This document shows, piece by piece, positions 33,834 through 42,872 of a stretch of 64,000 nt of DNA (its first letter is position 1; each line of letters starts with the position of its first letter). The DNA comes from Sphingobium abikonense NBRC 16140. GTDB taxonomy: Bacteria > Pseudomonadota > Alphaproteobacteria > Sphingomonadales > Sphingomonadaceae. The position numbers and the translations under genes are program-made. Below the pieces are notes generated by a model that had not been told where the DNA came from, made no database searches, and saw nothing but the letters and a program-made list of their open reading frames with translations. Location of the stretch: assembly GCF_001598335.1 (NCBI RefSeq), contig NZ_BCYT01000006.1, positions 124,001-188,000 on the forward strand. The letters are read 5' to 3'.

Positions 33834-36254
33834 CTATTTGACGACAGGCGGGCAGGCGGGGGTTTCGCTGACGCCTTCGGTCAGGATCGAGCGGATGCTG
33901 ACCGACAGGCCTGCGTTCGCCGACAGACGCAGCGGCGTGCCCACCGCGTCGAAGGTCGCGCCGGCGTCGGCAAAGCAGCGCAGGGGGACGATCAGGCTGG
34001 ATGGCTGGCCAACCGGCAGCGCCGCCACCTTGGCGCTGATGTCGAGGCGCGCGCCGCCCAGGCTCAGCGTGATCGGCGCGCCCTTAGCGGCGTCGACGCG
34101 CCAGTCGATGCGCAGGGCGAAGGCGCCGTTCAACTGCCGCGTCATGTCGACGGGCGGGCCGTCGATCGCGATGGCGCCGGGGCCGGTCCAGACGAACTGA
34201 CGCGCGTCCTCCTGCGCGGAGACGTCGACGGCGCGGGCCGACACGCTGCTGTCGATGCCGAGCCGCCAGGGATCGACCACCTTGCCGGTGCGCAGGAACA
34301 GGCTGTCGCTGGCGGCGGGGCCTTGCGTGACCTTCGGGTCTTCGTTGACCGGTCCTTGCGCATGGGGGTGGGCATAGTCGAGGCCATAGCCCATCGGGAA
34401 AAGCGGCGCGGCGACGGGGGAGCGCGCGTCCGCGGGCCAGGCGAAGGGCAGGCGGCCGGTGAAGTCGCGCGCGCTCTTGCCATCCTTGCCCGCGACCAGC
34501 ACGTCGGCGACACCCTGGCCCTGCGTGCCGGGCAGCCAGGCGGCGACGAAGGCGTCGGCGGCGTTGATCTGCGGCCCCATGAACAACGGGCGGCCCGACA
34601 GGAAGACGGCGACGGTCGGGATGCCGCGCGCCCTCATGGCTTTGAGCATGGCCAATTCCTTGTCGCCATTTTTGAACAGCAGATTTTCCGCGTCCCCCTG
34701 AAATTCGGCATAGGGCTGTTCGCCAAAGACGATGATGGCGACGTCGGGCCTGTCCTGCGCATCGCCCGCAGCGTCGATGTGCGCGCTGCCGCCAGTGGCG
34801 GTGACGGCGTCGACGATCGCCCGGCCGATCGTCTGGCCGCGCGGGAAATCGGCGGCGGTGGTGTCGGTCCCCTGCCAAGTGATGGTCCAGCCGCCCGCCT
34901 GCATCGCCATATTGTCGGCGCCAGCGCCCGCCACCAGAACCTTCGCGCCGGGCTTGATCGGCAGCACCGACCCCTCATTCTTGAGCAGCACCAGCGATTT
35001 GGCCACGGCTTCACGGGCGATGGCAAGGTGGTCGGGCGCGCCAAGCTGCGCCGGGTCGCCGCGTTCGACCTGCGTCTTGCCCATCAGGCCAAGCTTATAT
35101 TTGACGCGCAAGTTGCGGCGGACGGCATCGTCGAGCCGCGCCTGCGACACCTTGCCCGCGCGCACGTCGCGCACGAGGCTGTCGAACAGGCCCTTCCAGC
35201 TGTCGGGCGCCATATAGAGGTCCAGCCCCGCGTTCAGCGCGGCGGCGCAATCGGTGACAGTGCAGCCAGGAATCTGGCCATGGCCGTTCCAGTCGCCCAC
35301 GATCAGCCCTTCAAACCCCATGCGGCCTTTCAGCACATCGGTCAGCAGGGTCGGATTGCCATGGTTCTTGACGCCGTTCCAGCTGGAGAAACTGGCCATG
35401 ACGGTCAGCGCGCCCGCGTCGATGGCGGCGGGATAGCCCTGGGCGTGGGTGCGGATCAGGTCGGATTCGGAAATCTGGGCGTCGCCCTGATCCTTGCCAT
35501 TCTTCGTCCCGCCATCGGCAAGAAAATGCTTGGCGGTGGCGGCGACGCGCAGGGACCCGAGCGGTTTGCCTGGCATCAGCTTGCCCTGAAGCCCGTCGAC
35601 CATGGCGGTGGCATAGGATTTCACGAGGGCGGGATCGGCGGCATAGCCTTCATAGCTGCGGCCCCAGCGCAGATCCTGCGGCACAGCGAGCGTGGGCGCG
35701 AAGGTCCATTCGATCCCGGACCCGGCGATTTCGGCGGCGGTCGCCTGGCCGATGCGGTGAATAAGGTCGGGATCATGGGTCGCGCCAAGGCCGATATTGT
35801 GCGGAAAGATGGTCGCGCCCGGCACATTGCTGTGGCCATGCACGGCGTCAACGCCAAAGAGGATGGGGATGCCGGCGCCCGCCTTGAGCGAGGCGGCGCG
35901 ATAGTCGCCGACCATCCTGGCCCAGGTGGCGGCGTCGGCCCGTTCATCGCCATAGGGGCCGCTATTGCCGCCGGCGAGGATGGAGCCGAGCGGGTAGCGC
36001 GCAAGGTCGGCTGGCGTGACGGAACTGATGTCGCCCTGCACAACCTGCCCGACCTTCTGTTCGATGGTCATGCGGGCGAGAAGCGCATCGATCGCCCTTT
36101 CGGTGGCCGCGTCGGTGATGGCTGCGGGGCTGTGCGCCTTTGGCCAAGCGGCCGGATTGGCGCGGGCGGCGGCGGCCACCACGGGCGCCTGCTGCGCGGA
36201 TGCCGCGCCGGTAAGCGCAAGTGCGCTGGTGAGGAACAGGGCGGCGAAGCGCAT
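33834..36254 (-). CDS. Glycoside hydrolase family 3 beta-glucosidase, secreted
   Basis: An 806-residue exo-acting beta-glucosidase of the 1,3/1,4-glucan type. A signal peptide (1-20, cut after GAASA) implies a periplasmic place. The GH3 N-terminal barrel includes GVDAVHGHSNVPGAT (about 134-148), VAATAKHFLADGG with Lys242-His243 and the nucleophile Asp321 in GLIVGDWNG. The second alpha/beta domain (about 400-620) holds SGRPLFMGPQ, and a C-terminal beta domain of about 150 residues follows. AGGAAGG is six bases before the ATG at 36254 but directly abuts the ATG two codons earlier, so the shorter start is favoured. A LacI-type operator stands 25 bp upstream. Confidence 0.93.
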   Translation of the reverse strand: MRFAALFLTSALALTGAASAQQAPVVAAAARANPAAWPKAHSPAAITDAATERAIDALLARMTIEQKVGQVVQGDISSVTPADLARYPLGSILAGGNSGPYGDERADAATWARMVGDYRAASLKAGAGIPILFGVDAVHGHSNVPGATIFPHNIGLGATHDPDLIHRIGQATAAEIAGSGIEWTFAPTLAVPQDLRWGRSYEGYAADPALVKSYATAMVDGLQGKLMPGKPLGSLRVAATAKHFLADGGTKNGKDQGDAQISESDLIRTHAQGYPAAIDAGALTVMASFSSWNGVKNHGNPTLLTDVLKGRMGFEGLIVGDWNGHGQIPGCTVTDCAAALNAGLDLYMAPDSWKGLFDSLVRDVRAGKVSQARLDDAVRRNLRVKYKLGLMGKTQVERGDPAQLGAPDHLAIAREAVAKSLVLLKNEGSVLPIKPGAKVLVAGAGADNMAMQAGGWTITWQGTDTTAADFPRGQTIGRAIVDAVTATGGSAHIDAAGDAQDRPDVAIIVFGEQPYAEFQGDAENLLFKNGDKELAMLKAMRARGIPTVAVFLSGRPLFMGPQINAADAFVAAWLPGTQGQGVADVLVAGKDGKSARDFTGRLPFAWPADARSPVAAPLFPMGYGLDYAHPHAQGPVNEDPKVTQGPAASDSLFLRTGKVVDPWRLGIDSSVSARAVDVSAQEDARQFVWTGPGAIAIDGPPVDMTRQLNGAFALRIDWRVDAAKGAPITLSLGGARLDISAKVAALPVGQPSSLIVPLRCFADAGATFDAVGTPLRLSANAGLSVSIRSILTEGVSETPACPPVVK

Positions 36255-36278
36255 GGACATCCTTCCTGACTTTATCTT

Positions 36279-36290
36279 GTGAACGTTCTC
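36279..36290. promoter_or_regulatory. LacI-type operator before the GH3 gene
   Basis: GTGAACGTTCTC shares the half-site GTGAACGTTC with the two operators at the receptor promoter. It sits between the MFS stop and the GH3 start, implying a separate, co-regulated promoter for the beta-glucosidase. Confidence 0.65.
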
Positions 36291-36323
36291 AATACTTCGT
36301 CCTGTCACCTTGACGCGGGAAAA

Positions 36324-37526
36324 TCAAGCCTGCCGATCGGCTGCGCCGATGGAAACGCCGCGCAGCATCCAGGCTGCGCCGAGCGCCAGCAGCGCCATGA
36401 CGGCAAAGAGCGCCGGGAAGCCCAGCACCGGCACGAGGCCCAGCGTCAGCGAGGGCATGATGAGCGAGGGCACCGTGTTGGTTAGATTGAAAAGGCCAAG
36501 GTCGCGCCCGCGATAACGCGCATCTGGCAGAACGCGCAGTGTCTGTGCGCTGTGCAGGGCGAGGAAGATGTTGCTTGATATGCCAAAGATCAAGAAGCCC
36601 GCAGCGGCCGTGCCGCCTGTTGTGGCGAGCGCCATCAGCGCCAGCCCGACCGCGCCCACCACCGCGGAGATTTGCAGCGGTAACGTCGGACGGCGCCTGG
36701 CGTCGGCGGCGTAGCCGGCCGCAAGAGCCGCCGGCGCGGCGAGCAGCAGGACGATCGCGAGCAGCCGGGCGACGCCAGCGTCGCCGAACCCGGCGTCAAT
36801 GCCGCGCAGCCAGACATAAAGATAGGCAAAGAGCGCGGCTTCGGAAATCTGGATGAGCAGCCGGGCGAACCACATGCGGGTGGCCATTGCGCGCAGCATC
36901 GGAATGGGCGCCGCTGCCTGGGCCGGGCTTTGCGTCTCCTGTCCCGGCGCGCGGCCTGCGCCCAAGAGGATGATTGGCGCGATGCAGGCGGCGGTGATGG
37001 CGGCGACCCATGCCAGCCGCGCGGACGGGTCGGCAAGGCCGGGGATCGTCACCAGCGCGCCGGTCAACGCGCCGCACGCCGGCGCAAAGGCGAGCAGTCC
37101 GCCCAGCAGTCCCTTGTGCCGGTCGGGCACGACATCGCCAGCCCAGGCGGCGAGTGGCCCCAGCATCATGTTGAGCGCCACCTGCCATCCAATGATGAGC
37201 GCGGTGAGGACGGGCAAGGTGGTGGCATGTGGCACCAGCATCAGCAGCCCGCCCGACAGCAAGAGCCCGGCCAATACCCAGGGACGCCGCGTGCCGCTGC
37301 GGTCGCTGGCCCAGCCGAACAGGATGTTGGCAATGCTGGCGGCAATCGCGCCGATGAATGTCGTGACGGCAAGCCAATGGACGCTGGCGGGGCCGGCGAT
37401 CATTTCTATGCGGACGGGCAAAAGGATGGTGAGAAAAGGCGTATAGGCGATCGCCGCGCCCGCCCAGGCCAGAGCGTAAAGCGGCAGAAAGCCCCAGCCG
37501 CCGACGCGCAGGGCGCGATCAGTCAC
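36324..37526 (-). CDS. MFS transporter, probable oligosaccharide/sugar importer
   Basis: A 400-residue inner-membrane major facilitator protein with about 12 hydrophobic helices; the loop FGWASDRSGTRRPWVLAG is the MFS signature between TM2 and TM3 of the GPH/SLC45-like sugar carriers. Translation starts at a GTG that overlaps the LacI stop by 8 nt; the longer open frame is the LacI gene read in another frame. As part of the receptor operon it should import the sugars freed by the GH16 and GH3 enzymes. Substrate specificity is inferred from context. Confidence 0.88.
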   Translation of the reverse strand: MTDRALRVGGWGFLPLYALAWAGAAIAYTPFLTILLPVRIEMIAGPASVHWLAVTTFIGAIAASIANILFGWASDRSGTRRPWVLAGLLLSGGLLMLVPHATTLPVLTALIIGWQVALNMMLGPLAAWAGDVVPDRHKGLLGGLLAFAPACGALTGALVTIPGLADPSARLAWVAAITAACIAPIILLGAGRAPGQETQSPAQAAAPIPMLRAMATRMWFARLLIQISEAALFAYLYVWLRGIDAGFGDAGVARLLAIVLLLAAPAALAAGYAADARRRPTLPLQISAVVGAVGLALMALATTGGTAAAGFLIFGISSNIFLALHSAQTLRVLPDARYRGRDLGLFNLTNTVPSLIMPSLTLGLVPVLGFPALFAVMALLALGAAWMLRGVSIGAADRQA

Positions 37527-38586
37527 GCGGTGCGGCGGTCGATCCGCGCTCGACAAGGGACATAGGCAGCAGGACCGGCGGCGGGGGGGGCGCGCCATCG
37601 CGCTGGGCCTGGATGAGCAGGCGGACTGCGGTCGCGGTGGTTTGCGCGATCGGCTGGTCCACGGCGGTGAGCGGCGGGGTGGTGAAGCGGACGAGCGGGG
37701 TATTGTCGAAACTGACGACCGACAGGTCGTACGGAATGTCCAGCCCGGCGTCGCGCGCCGCTTCGATGGTGGCGAGCGCCATCTGGTCATTGCTGGCGAT
37801 GATGGCGGTGGGCGGTGCTTCGCGACCCAGCAGTGCGCGCGCCGCGCGCGCGCCCGAGGCATAGCTGAAATCCCCCGCTTCCAGCAGCCCGTCGCAGGGG
37901 AGGTCCGCTGCGGTCATTTCCGCGCGCCAGCCATCGACGCGCCATCCCGCCAGCCGATATTCCGCCGGCCCGGCGATAAAGCCGATGCGGCGATGCCCAA
38001 GCGCCAGCAGGTGCCGCGTCGCCAGTCGCGCCGCGCCTTCGTCATCCATCGACACCCGCACGCCGGGGGGACAGGGACCATCCTCCTCCCCCAGTGCGCC
38101 GATGCGGGCATAGGGGACATGGTGGCGGGCGAGGATGCGCAATATTTCCTGATTGTCACTATGGGGCGGCGTCAGGATCGCGCCGTCGGGCTGAAGCGCG
38201 GCGAGCGCGGCGCCCAGTTCGCGCTCCAGATGATCCTCATGCGTGTCGACCAGCTCGAAGATCAGGCGATAGCCATGCTCCGCGCATTCGAGCATGCCGC
38301 CCAGCAGCATCTGATCGACCCAGTCGGTGCCCTGCCGCGCGCGCCAGTCGGCGATGGTGCGTTCTCGATCGTTGAGCGCCAGAATGAGATAGGATCGCGA
38401 TCCGCTCATCCGCTGGGCGGCGATCGAGGGGACATAGCCCAGCCGGTCGATCGACGCCTGCACCCGTTCCCGCATTTCGGGGCGGACGTTGGGTTCATTG
38501 TTGATGACGCGGCTGACCGTCTGCAGCGACACCTGGGCGTCGGCAGCAACATGCTTGATGGTGACCGCCAGCCGCCGCCGCGCCAT
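37519..38586 (-). CDS. LacI family transcriptional regulator
   Basis: A 355-residue repressor. The N-terminal helix-turn-helix is TIKHVAADAQVSLQTVSRVINNE (about 9-31), the hinge helix includes YVPSIAAQRMSG, and a sugar-binding periplasmic-protein-like domain fills residues 65-340 (GFIAGPAEYRLAGWRVDGW; VSFDNTPLVRFTTPPLTAVDQP). It follows the GH16 stop by 6 nt and overlaps the MFS start, so it is in the operon it probably controls. Three GTGAACGTTC-like palindromes near the receptor and GH3 starts are its likely operators. Inducer probably a beta-gluco-oligosaccharide. Confidence 0.93.
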   Translation of the reverse strand: MARRRLAVTIKHVAADAQVSLQTVSRVINNEPNVRPEMRERVQASIDRLGYVPSIAAQRMSGSRSYLILALNDRERTIADWRARQGTDWVDQMLLGGMLECAEHGYRLIFELVDTHEDHLERELGAALAALQPDGAILTPPHSDNQEILRILARHHVPYARIGALGEEDGPCPPGVRVSMDDEGAARLATRHLLALGHRRIGFIAGPAEYRLAGWRVDGWRAEMTAADLPCDGLLEAGDFSYASGARAARALLGREAPPTAIIASNDQMALATIEAARDAGLDIPYDLSVVSFDNTPLVRFTTPPLTAVDQPIAQTTATAVRLLIQAQRDGAPPPPPVLLPMSLVERGSTAAPRD

Positions 38587-38592
38587 AATGCC

Positions 38593-39525
38593 CTATCGCC
38601 CCCCGTCCGGCGTCTTGGCGCGCGCGTCTTTCTGCCACACGCGTACCCAGTCGACCTGCATCATCTTGGGAAAACCGCCGCTGTCGACGCCCCCGTCATT
38701 GCGTCCTTCGGGCAAGTGACCGCCAATGGCAAGATTGAGGATCAGGTGGAACGGCCGGTCAAAGGGCGCGCCGGGCGCATCGGAGCCAAGGCTGTGCCAT
38801 TCATGCGGTGCGCGCCGGGCATAATCGACGCCGTCTACGCGCCAGGTCATGCCATCGGCATCCCATTCGACTTCATAGACGTGAAAATCATCGAGCGCGC
38901 CGGGGATGGCGGTTTCATCGCCGATATAGCGGTTGCGCGGCGGTTGTCCGCCAAAATGGATGGTGCCGAGCACGCGGTTTTCCGTCCCGCCCGCACAGGT
39001 GGGGCAGGGCGTGCCGAGATTGACCGCCTCCATGATGTCGATTTCGCCCGATGCCGCCCACGCGCCATAGTCCCAGCCTTCCGGCAGCATCCAGATGGCG
39101 GGCCATGTGCCCTGACCCTGTGGCAATTTGGCGCGCACCTGCACCTTGCCATAAAGCCAGCCGGCCTTGCCATCGGTGGACAGGCGGGCGGAGGTGAAAG
39201 GCTTTGTGTTGGTCGCCTGCCGTTTCTCCGGCGTGGTGCGCTGGTCGGGCGGAAAGGCGGGGCCGCTATGCGTTTCGCGCCGGGCGATGATCGACAGCAA
39301 GCCATCTGCGACGCGATGATTGGCGGGCGAGGGCGTATAGCATTGCCGTTCCTCATTGCCGCCGCCCCAACAATTGTCGGCAAGTTTCCATTTGGCGGCG
39401 TCGAGCGACGCGCCGTCAAATTCGTCCGACCAGACGAGCGACCAGCCGGCAGGGTCCTTTGGCGGTTCGGCGGCGGCGGGGGCGGATGCGAGGGCCGCCA
39501 GAAGGAAGAGCGCGCACTTCATCAT
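38593..39525 (-). CDS. Glycoside hydrolase family 16 endo-beta-glucanase (laminarinase-like)
   Basis: A 310-residue secreted enzyme with signal peptide (about 1-19, cut near APAAA-EPP). The jelly-roll GH16 domain carries WSDEFDGASLDAAKW at its start and the catalytic motif ASGEIDIMEAVN, with nucleophile Glu161, assisting Asp163 and acid/base Glu166; the extra Met makes this the beta-bulge type seen in 1,3-glucanases. TWPAIWMLPEGWDYG and LNLAIGG are typical. Its start ATG overlaps the halogenase stop. It would cut laminarin or mixed-linkage beta-glucan outside or at the cell surface. Substrate not proven. Confidence 0.93.
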   Translation of the reverse strand: MMKCALFLLAALASAPAAAEPPKDPAGWSLVWSDEFDGASLDAAKWKLADNCWGGGNEERQCYTPSPANHRVADGLLSIIARRETHSGPAFPPDQRTTPEKRQATNTKPFTSARLSTDGKAGWLYGKVQVRAKLPQGQGTWPAIWMLPEGWDYGAWAASGEIDIMEAVNLGTPCPTCAGGTENRVLGTIHFGGQPPRNRYIGDETAIPGALDDFHVYEVEWDADGMTWRVDGVDYARRAPHEWHSLGSDAPGAPFDRPFHLILNLAIGGHLPEGRNDGGVDSGGFPKMMQVDWVRVWQKDARAKTPDGGR

Positions 39526-41024
39526 GCCGCCGCCACATCCTGCGCGCCGCAATAGCGCGCGACATAGGCGCCATGGTCGGGGAGCGCGGCGACGGTGCGC
39601 GACACCTGATCGCGCAGCGTGGTGAGCAGATGCTCCAGTTCCTGCGGGCGCAGCTTTGCGGCGACTGGGTGGTAGCTTTGCGGCCTGATGCCCTGCCCCA
39701 TCATCACCTGCACCCAGCTGTTTTCCGCGAATAATTCCTCATTCTTGCGAAAGACCCGGCCGGTTTCGCGGAACAGCTCCATCTTGTGCGTCAGGCTGTC
39801 GGGCACGGCCATGGACGCGCAGTGCCGCCAGAAGGGCGTGTCGCGGCGGTCGGTCGCCTTGTAATGCAGGATCAGGAAGTCGCGGATCTGCTCCATGTCC
39901 GCCATTTGCTGATCGTTGAATTCGGCAATGTCGCGCGGGCTGATGGCGCCGGCGGGCAGCATGCGCAGGATGCGCAGCACGGCACGCTGAATGAGGTGGA
40001 TGGAGGTGGATTCAAGCGGTTCCATAAAGCCCCCCGAAAGGCCCACCGCGACGCAGTTGCGATGCCACTGCCGCCGCCGTGCGCCAGTGCGGAAGCGGAT
40101 GGGGTTGGGCTGCACCAGACGGTCGCCCTCGACCGTGGCGAGCAGCTGGTCCTGCGCCGCCTGCGGCTCCATGAAGGCGCTGCAATAAACGATGCCATTG
40201 CCCTGGCGATGCTGGAGCGGGATGCGCCATTGCCAGCCCGCGTCATGCGCGATCGCGCGGGTATAGGGTACGGGTGCGCGCACGCTGGCGGTCTGGACCG
40301 CGACCGCGCCGTCGCAGGGCAGCCAATGGGTCCAGTCGTCATAGTCGGCATGAAGCGCCCCTTCGATCAGCAGCGCGCGAAATCCGGTGCAGTCAATGAA
40401 CAGGTCGCCTTCGATCCGCCGGTCGCCGTCCAGCCGCAACGCCGCGATATCGCCGCTTGCGCCATCCAGATCGACCGCGACGATGCGTCCTTCGATCCGG
40501 GTCGCGCCGTCGCCTTCGGCCATGGCGCGCAGGAATTTGGCATAAAGGCCGGAGTCGAGATGATAGGCGTAGTTCATCCGGTCGTCGGGCAGGTGCGCGA
40601 AACGCCCCGCCATCGCCGCCTTCAATTCCAAACAATAATCGTCATAGGGCGCGTCATGGCCCTGCGCCGCGCCATGCATCCAGAAATGCTGGAAGCCCGC
40701 CGACCAGTGATCCTTGCCGGTGCCGCCGAAGCTGTGGAAATAGCTTTCGCCAGGCACGCGCCAGTTTTCGAACTGGATGCCCAGCTTGAAGGTCGCCTGG
40801 GTCGCGCGCATGAAATCGGCTTCGTCGATGCCCAATATGCGATTATAGGCGACGAGCGGCGGAATGGTGCTTTCGCCCACGCCGATCGTGCCGATCTGTT
40901 CGCTTTCAATGAGCGTAACCTGCGCCACCGGACCCAGCGTGCGGGCCAGCGCGGCGGCGGTCATCCAGCCGGCGGTGCCGCCACCGGCGACGATGATGCG
41001 GCGGGGGAGGGACGGCTGTTTCAT
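39522..41024 (-). CDS. Flavin-dependent tryptophan-halogenase-like protein
   Basis: A 500-residue flavoprotein of the tryptophan halogenase family. It retains the FAD loop VAGGGTAGW (12-20), the catalytic Lys80 in ATQATFKLGI, the W-x-W-x-I-P motif (WQWRIP, 264-269) that separates halogenases from monooxygenases, and the acidic EPLEST segment with Glu338. All key halogenase positions are therefore intact. It overlaps the cupin gene by 4 nt and the GH16 gene by 4 nt. Relatives in glycan loci are known to prefer free indoles or bromide in vitro, but their natural substrate is unclear. Needs a flavin reductase, which is not in this window. Confidence 0.92.
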   Translation of the reverse strand: MKQPSLPRRIIVAGGGTAGWMTAAALARTLGPVAQVTLIESEQIGTIGVGESTIPPLVAYNRILGIDEADFMRATQATFKLGIQFENWRVPGESYFHSFGGTGKDHWSAGFQHFWMHGAAQGHDAPYDDYCLELKAAMAGRFAHLPDDRMNYAYHLDSGLYAKFLRAMAEGDGATRIEGRIVAVDLDGASGDIAALRLDGDRRIEGDLFIDCTGFRALLIEGALHADYDDWTHWLPCDGAVAVQTASVRAPVPYTRAIAHDAGWQWRIPLQHRQGNGIVYCSAFMEPQAAQDQLLATVEGDRLVQPNPIRFRTGARRRQWHRNCVAVGLSGGFMEPLESTSIHLIQRAVLRILRMLPAGAISPRDIAEFNDQQMADMEQIRDFLILHYKATDRRDTPFWRHCASMAVPDSLTHKMELFRETGRVFRKNEELFAENSWVQVMMGQGIRPQSYHPVAAKLRPQELEHLLTTLRDQVSRTVAALPDHGAYVARYCGAQDVAAA

Positions 41025-42049
41025 TGCGACAGGCTCCTCAACAGAAACTGGTGCATGCGGGCGGCGGACTGCGCGTCGAGCGGGGCAAGTACGCCCTGAC
41101 CCTGCGCAAGAACATGGTCGCGCGCGTCCGCGCCGCCGGAAAAGACATAATGGTCGAACATGGCGCGCCAGATGGCGCGTTCATGATCGGGTAGGTCGCG
41201 GATCGTCATGATCGCATGGTGCAGCGCATTATTGGGCTGGCCCAGATAGCGGGGTGTGTCGCGCCACCAATAGTTCATCAATATGTTGAACCGCGCCAGC
41301 CCTTCGACATGATGATACCAGAGTGACGGGATGAAGAGCGCGTCGCCAGGCTCCAGCTCGGCGACCTGCGCCTGGCCGAGCGCCTCGCGAAAACGGGGAT
41401 GACGGGTGAAGTCGGGCGCGGCGAAATCCACCATGGAAATGGGCCGCCCGGCCGGGGTGATGTCAATCGGGCCGAGATAGAGATTGGCGAACTGGTCGGG
41501 AGGGAACAGGGTGAAACGCCGCCGCCCCGCCACCACGCAGGCCAGATTGTCGGGAAAGTCGTTATGCGCCGCAATGCGCGTCGCATTGCCGATCCACAGC
41601 GACAGGAGGGGCGCGCGTTCGCCAAGGTCCAGCGGGTTATCCTGCGCGACGCCGTCGAAAAACTGATGGACGTCGACCGAGCCCAGATAGACAGTCGGCA
41701 CCTGATCGGGCTCCAACCCCTCAGCCTTGTCGAAACCAGCGAAAATGTCGGGCAGGCGGCCCTTGCCCATGCGGAAATTGACGCCCATCGCATCGTCGTA
41801 AAACAGACGCCCGCCAATGTCGGGGCCGGCCATCGACACCGTGAAGTCGATCGGGCGGGCCTTGTCCGCCAGATAGGCGCGCACCGCCCGGTCGCCCTTC
41901 CGCGCCGCCTGCACCAGCGGCCAGTCGGCAACCAGCCCGCGCACGATAAAGGGCGTTTCTTCGCTGGCGAGCAGCGCGTCGAACGCCGCCGCGTCCGTCA
42001 CCATCAACTCCCGCACCGGGGGAAGGGTGGCGGGGGCGGGTTCAGCCAT
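41021..42049 (-). CDS. Cupin-like (JmjC/cupin_8) 2-oxoglutarate oxygenase-type protein
   Basis: A 342-residue cupin_8 protein. The double-stranded beta-helix core shows the iron facial triad: His-x-Asp in RIAAHNDFPDN and the distal His in PSLWYHHVEGL, with FTLFPPDQFANLY between, as in JmjC hydroxylases of the FIH type. A conserved N-terminal PFIVRGLVADWPLV is also family-typical. It overlaps SapC by 8 nt and the halogenase by 4 nt, so both are translationally coupled. Hydroxylation of a protein or small molecule is expected from the fold; the target is unknown. Confidence 0.88.
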   Translation of the reverse strand: MAEPAPATLPPVRELMVTDAAAFDALLASEETPFIVRGLVADWPLVQAARKGDRAVRAYLADKARPIDFTVSMAGPDIGGRLFYDDAMGVNFRMGKGRLPDIFAGFDKAEGLEPDQVPTVYLGSVDVHQFFDGVAQDNPLDLGERAPLLSLWIGNATRIAAHNDFPDNLACVVAGRRRFTLFPPDQFANLYLGPIDITPAGRPISMVDFAAPDFTRHPRFREALGQAQVAELEPGDALFIPSLWYHHVEGLARFNILMNYWWRDTPRYLGQPNNALHHAIMTIRDLPDHERAIWRAMFDHYVFSGGADARDHVLAQGQGVLAPLDAQSAARMHQFLLRSLSQ

Positions 42050-42764
42050 GGGCGATCCGGCGGTTCTTGCGGGCGACCAGTTCGCTGAACTGCGCGACGG
42101 ACGCCACCGCCATGAACAGCGGCATCAGATGCCCCGCGCCATGCAGGTCGGCGAGCGCATCGCCGTCGAGCGCCTGAAGCCGGTCTTCATTGACGATGTG
42201 AAAGCCAACGAGGCTATTGTTCGATCCGTCGATCAGCGGCACGTCGATGGTGAAGGGTTCGAGCAGGTCATGCCGCGCGAGCGCGGCAAAAAAGTCCGCA
42301 CTGGCGCGATAGGCCGCGTCAAGATCGCCCAGGCGTTGGGCGATGAGGTCCAGATAGGGGCTGGGCTTGCCGGCGGCGTCAAACAGCGCCTCGCCATCCT
42401 CGCCGCCGCGCAGAATGCGCGGACTGGCCATGTCGACATGGACCTGACCGCCCGCCTGGCCATCCGCGCTCCGCCCGATCAGGAAGGGCTGCACCGCCTG
42501 GGCCAGCGGCTTGTAGCCCGCGTCCCAGTGGCCGTCCTCAAGGAAGAGGTTTTCGCCATTGTCAAATCCGAACAGCGCGACGGCGCTGAAGGCGCCGCTC
42601 GCCTGATCGCGGCGGAAGAGGATGGGGAAATGCGCCTGCGCCTGCCGGAATTCGACGGGCATCAGCAGGCAGGCCATGACAGCATCCCCCAGCTCAGTCG
42701 CGCTGTCGGTGCGCACGCGCAGGTCGCGATGGTTGAGGGAGTCGAGAAGCTGATGCTGGCTCAT
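42042..42764 (-). CDS. SapC family protein
   Basis: A 240-residue protein of the SapC family (named after an S-layer-associated protein). Recognisable are the N-terminal LNHRDLRVRTDSATELGDAV, MPVEFRQAQAHFPILFRRD, FGFDNGENLFLEDGHWDAGY and a C-terminal SLVGFHIVNEDRLQALD stretch. No signal peptide or membrane segment is apparent from the ATG at 42764; the upstream open frame of 34 residues overlaps a hairpin and is not coding-like. The family regularly accompanies TonB receptors and tryptophan halogenases in sphingomonads, Caulobacter and Xanthomonas. Molecular role unknown. Confidence 0.85.
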   Translation of the reverse strand: MSQHQLLDSLNHRDLRVRTDSATELGDAVMACLLMPVEFRQAQAHFPILFRRDQASGAFSAVALFGFDNGENLFLEDGHWDAGYKPLAQAVQPFLIGRSADGQAGGQVHVDMASPRILRGGEDGEALFDAAGKPSPYLDLIAQRLGDLDAAYRASADFFAALARHDLLEPFTIDVPLIDGSNNSLVGFHIVNEDRLQALDGDALADLHGAGHLMPLFMAVASVAQFSELVARKNRRIAHG

Positions 42765-42805
42765 GACGGACGGGACGCTCCAATGCTCGGGCCTGCCCCG
42801 ATGGC

Positions 42806-42840
42806 AAGGCCGCGCCGGGCGCAATGTCCGGCGCGGTCTT
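42806..42840 (-). terminator. Strong intergenic hairpin between receptor and SapC genes
   Basis: A 13-bp stem (AAGRCCGCGCCGG with one G/T mismatch) and 9-nt loop fill the 108-nt gap. Only two T residues follow on the minus strand, so it is more likely an attenuator or mRNA-stabilising hairpin that lowers downstream expression than a full terminator. Confidence 0.55.
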
Positions 42841-42872
42841 GTCCCATCAGGCGGGACGGCGATCAAGCCGCG

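Noticed and set aside
33657..36269. 870-residue plus-strand frame opposite the GH3 gene
   Set aside because: Covers a gene with signal peptide and catalytic motifs on the other strand; composition is typical of antisense frames.
37642..39555. 637-residue plus-strand frame opposite lacI and GH16 genes
   Set aside because: Spans two real genes on the other strand and has no recognisable domain.
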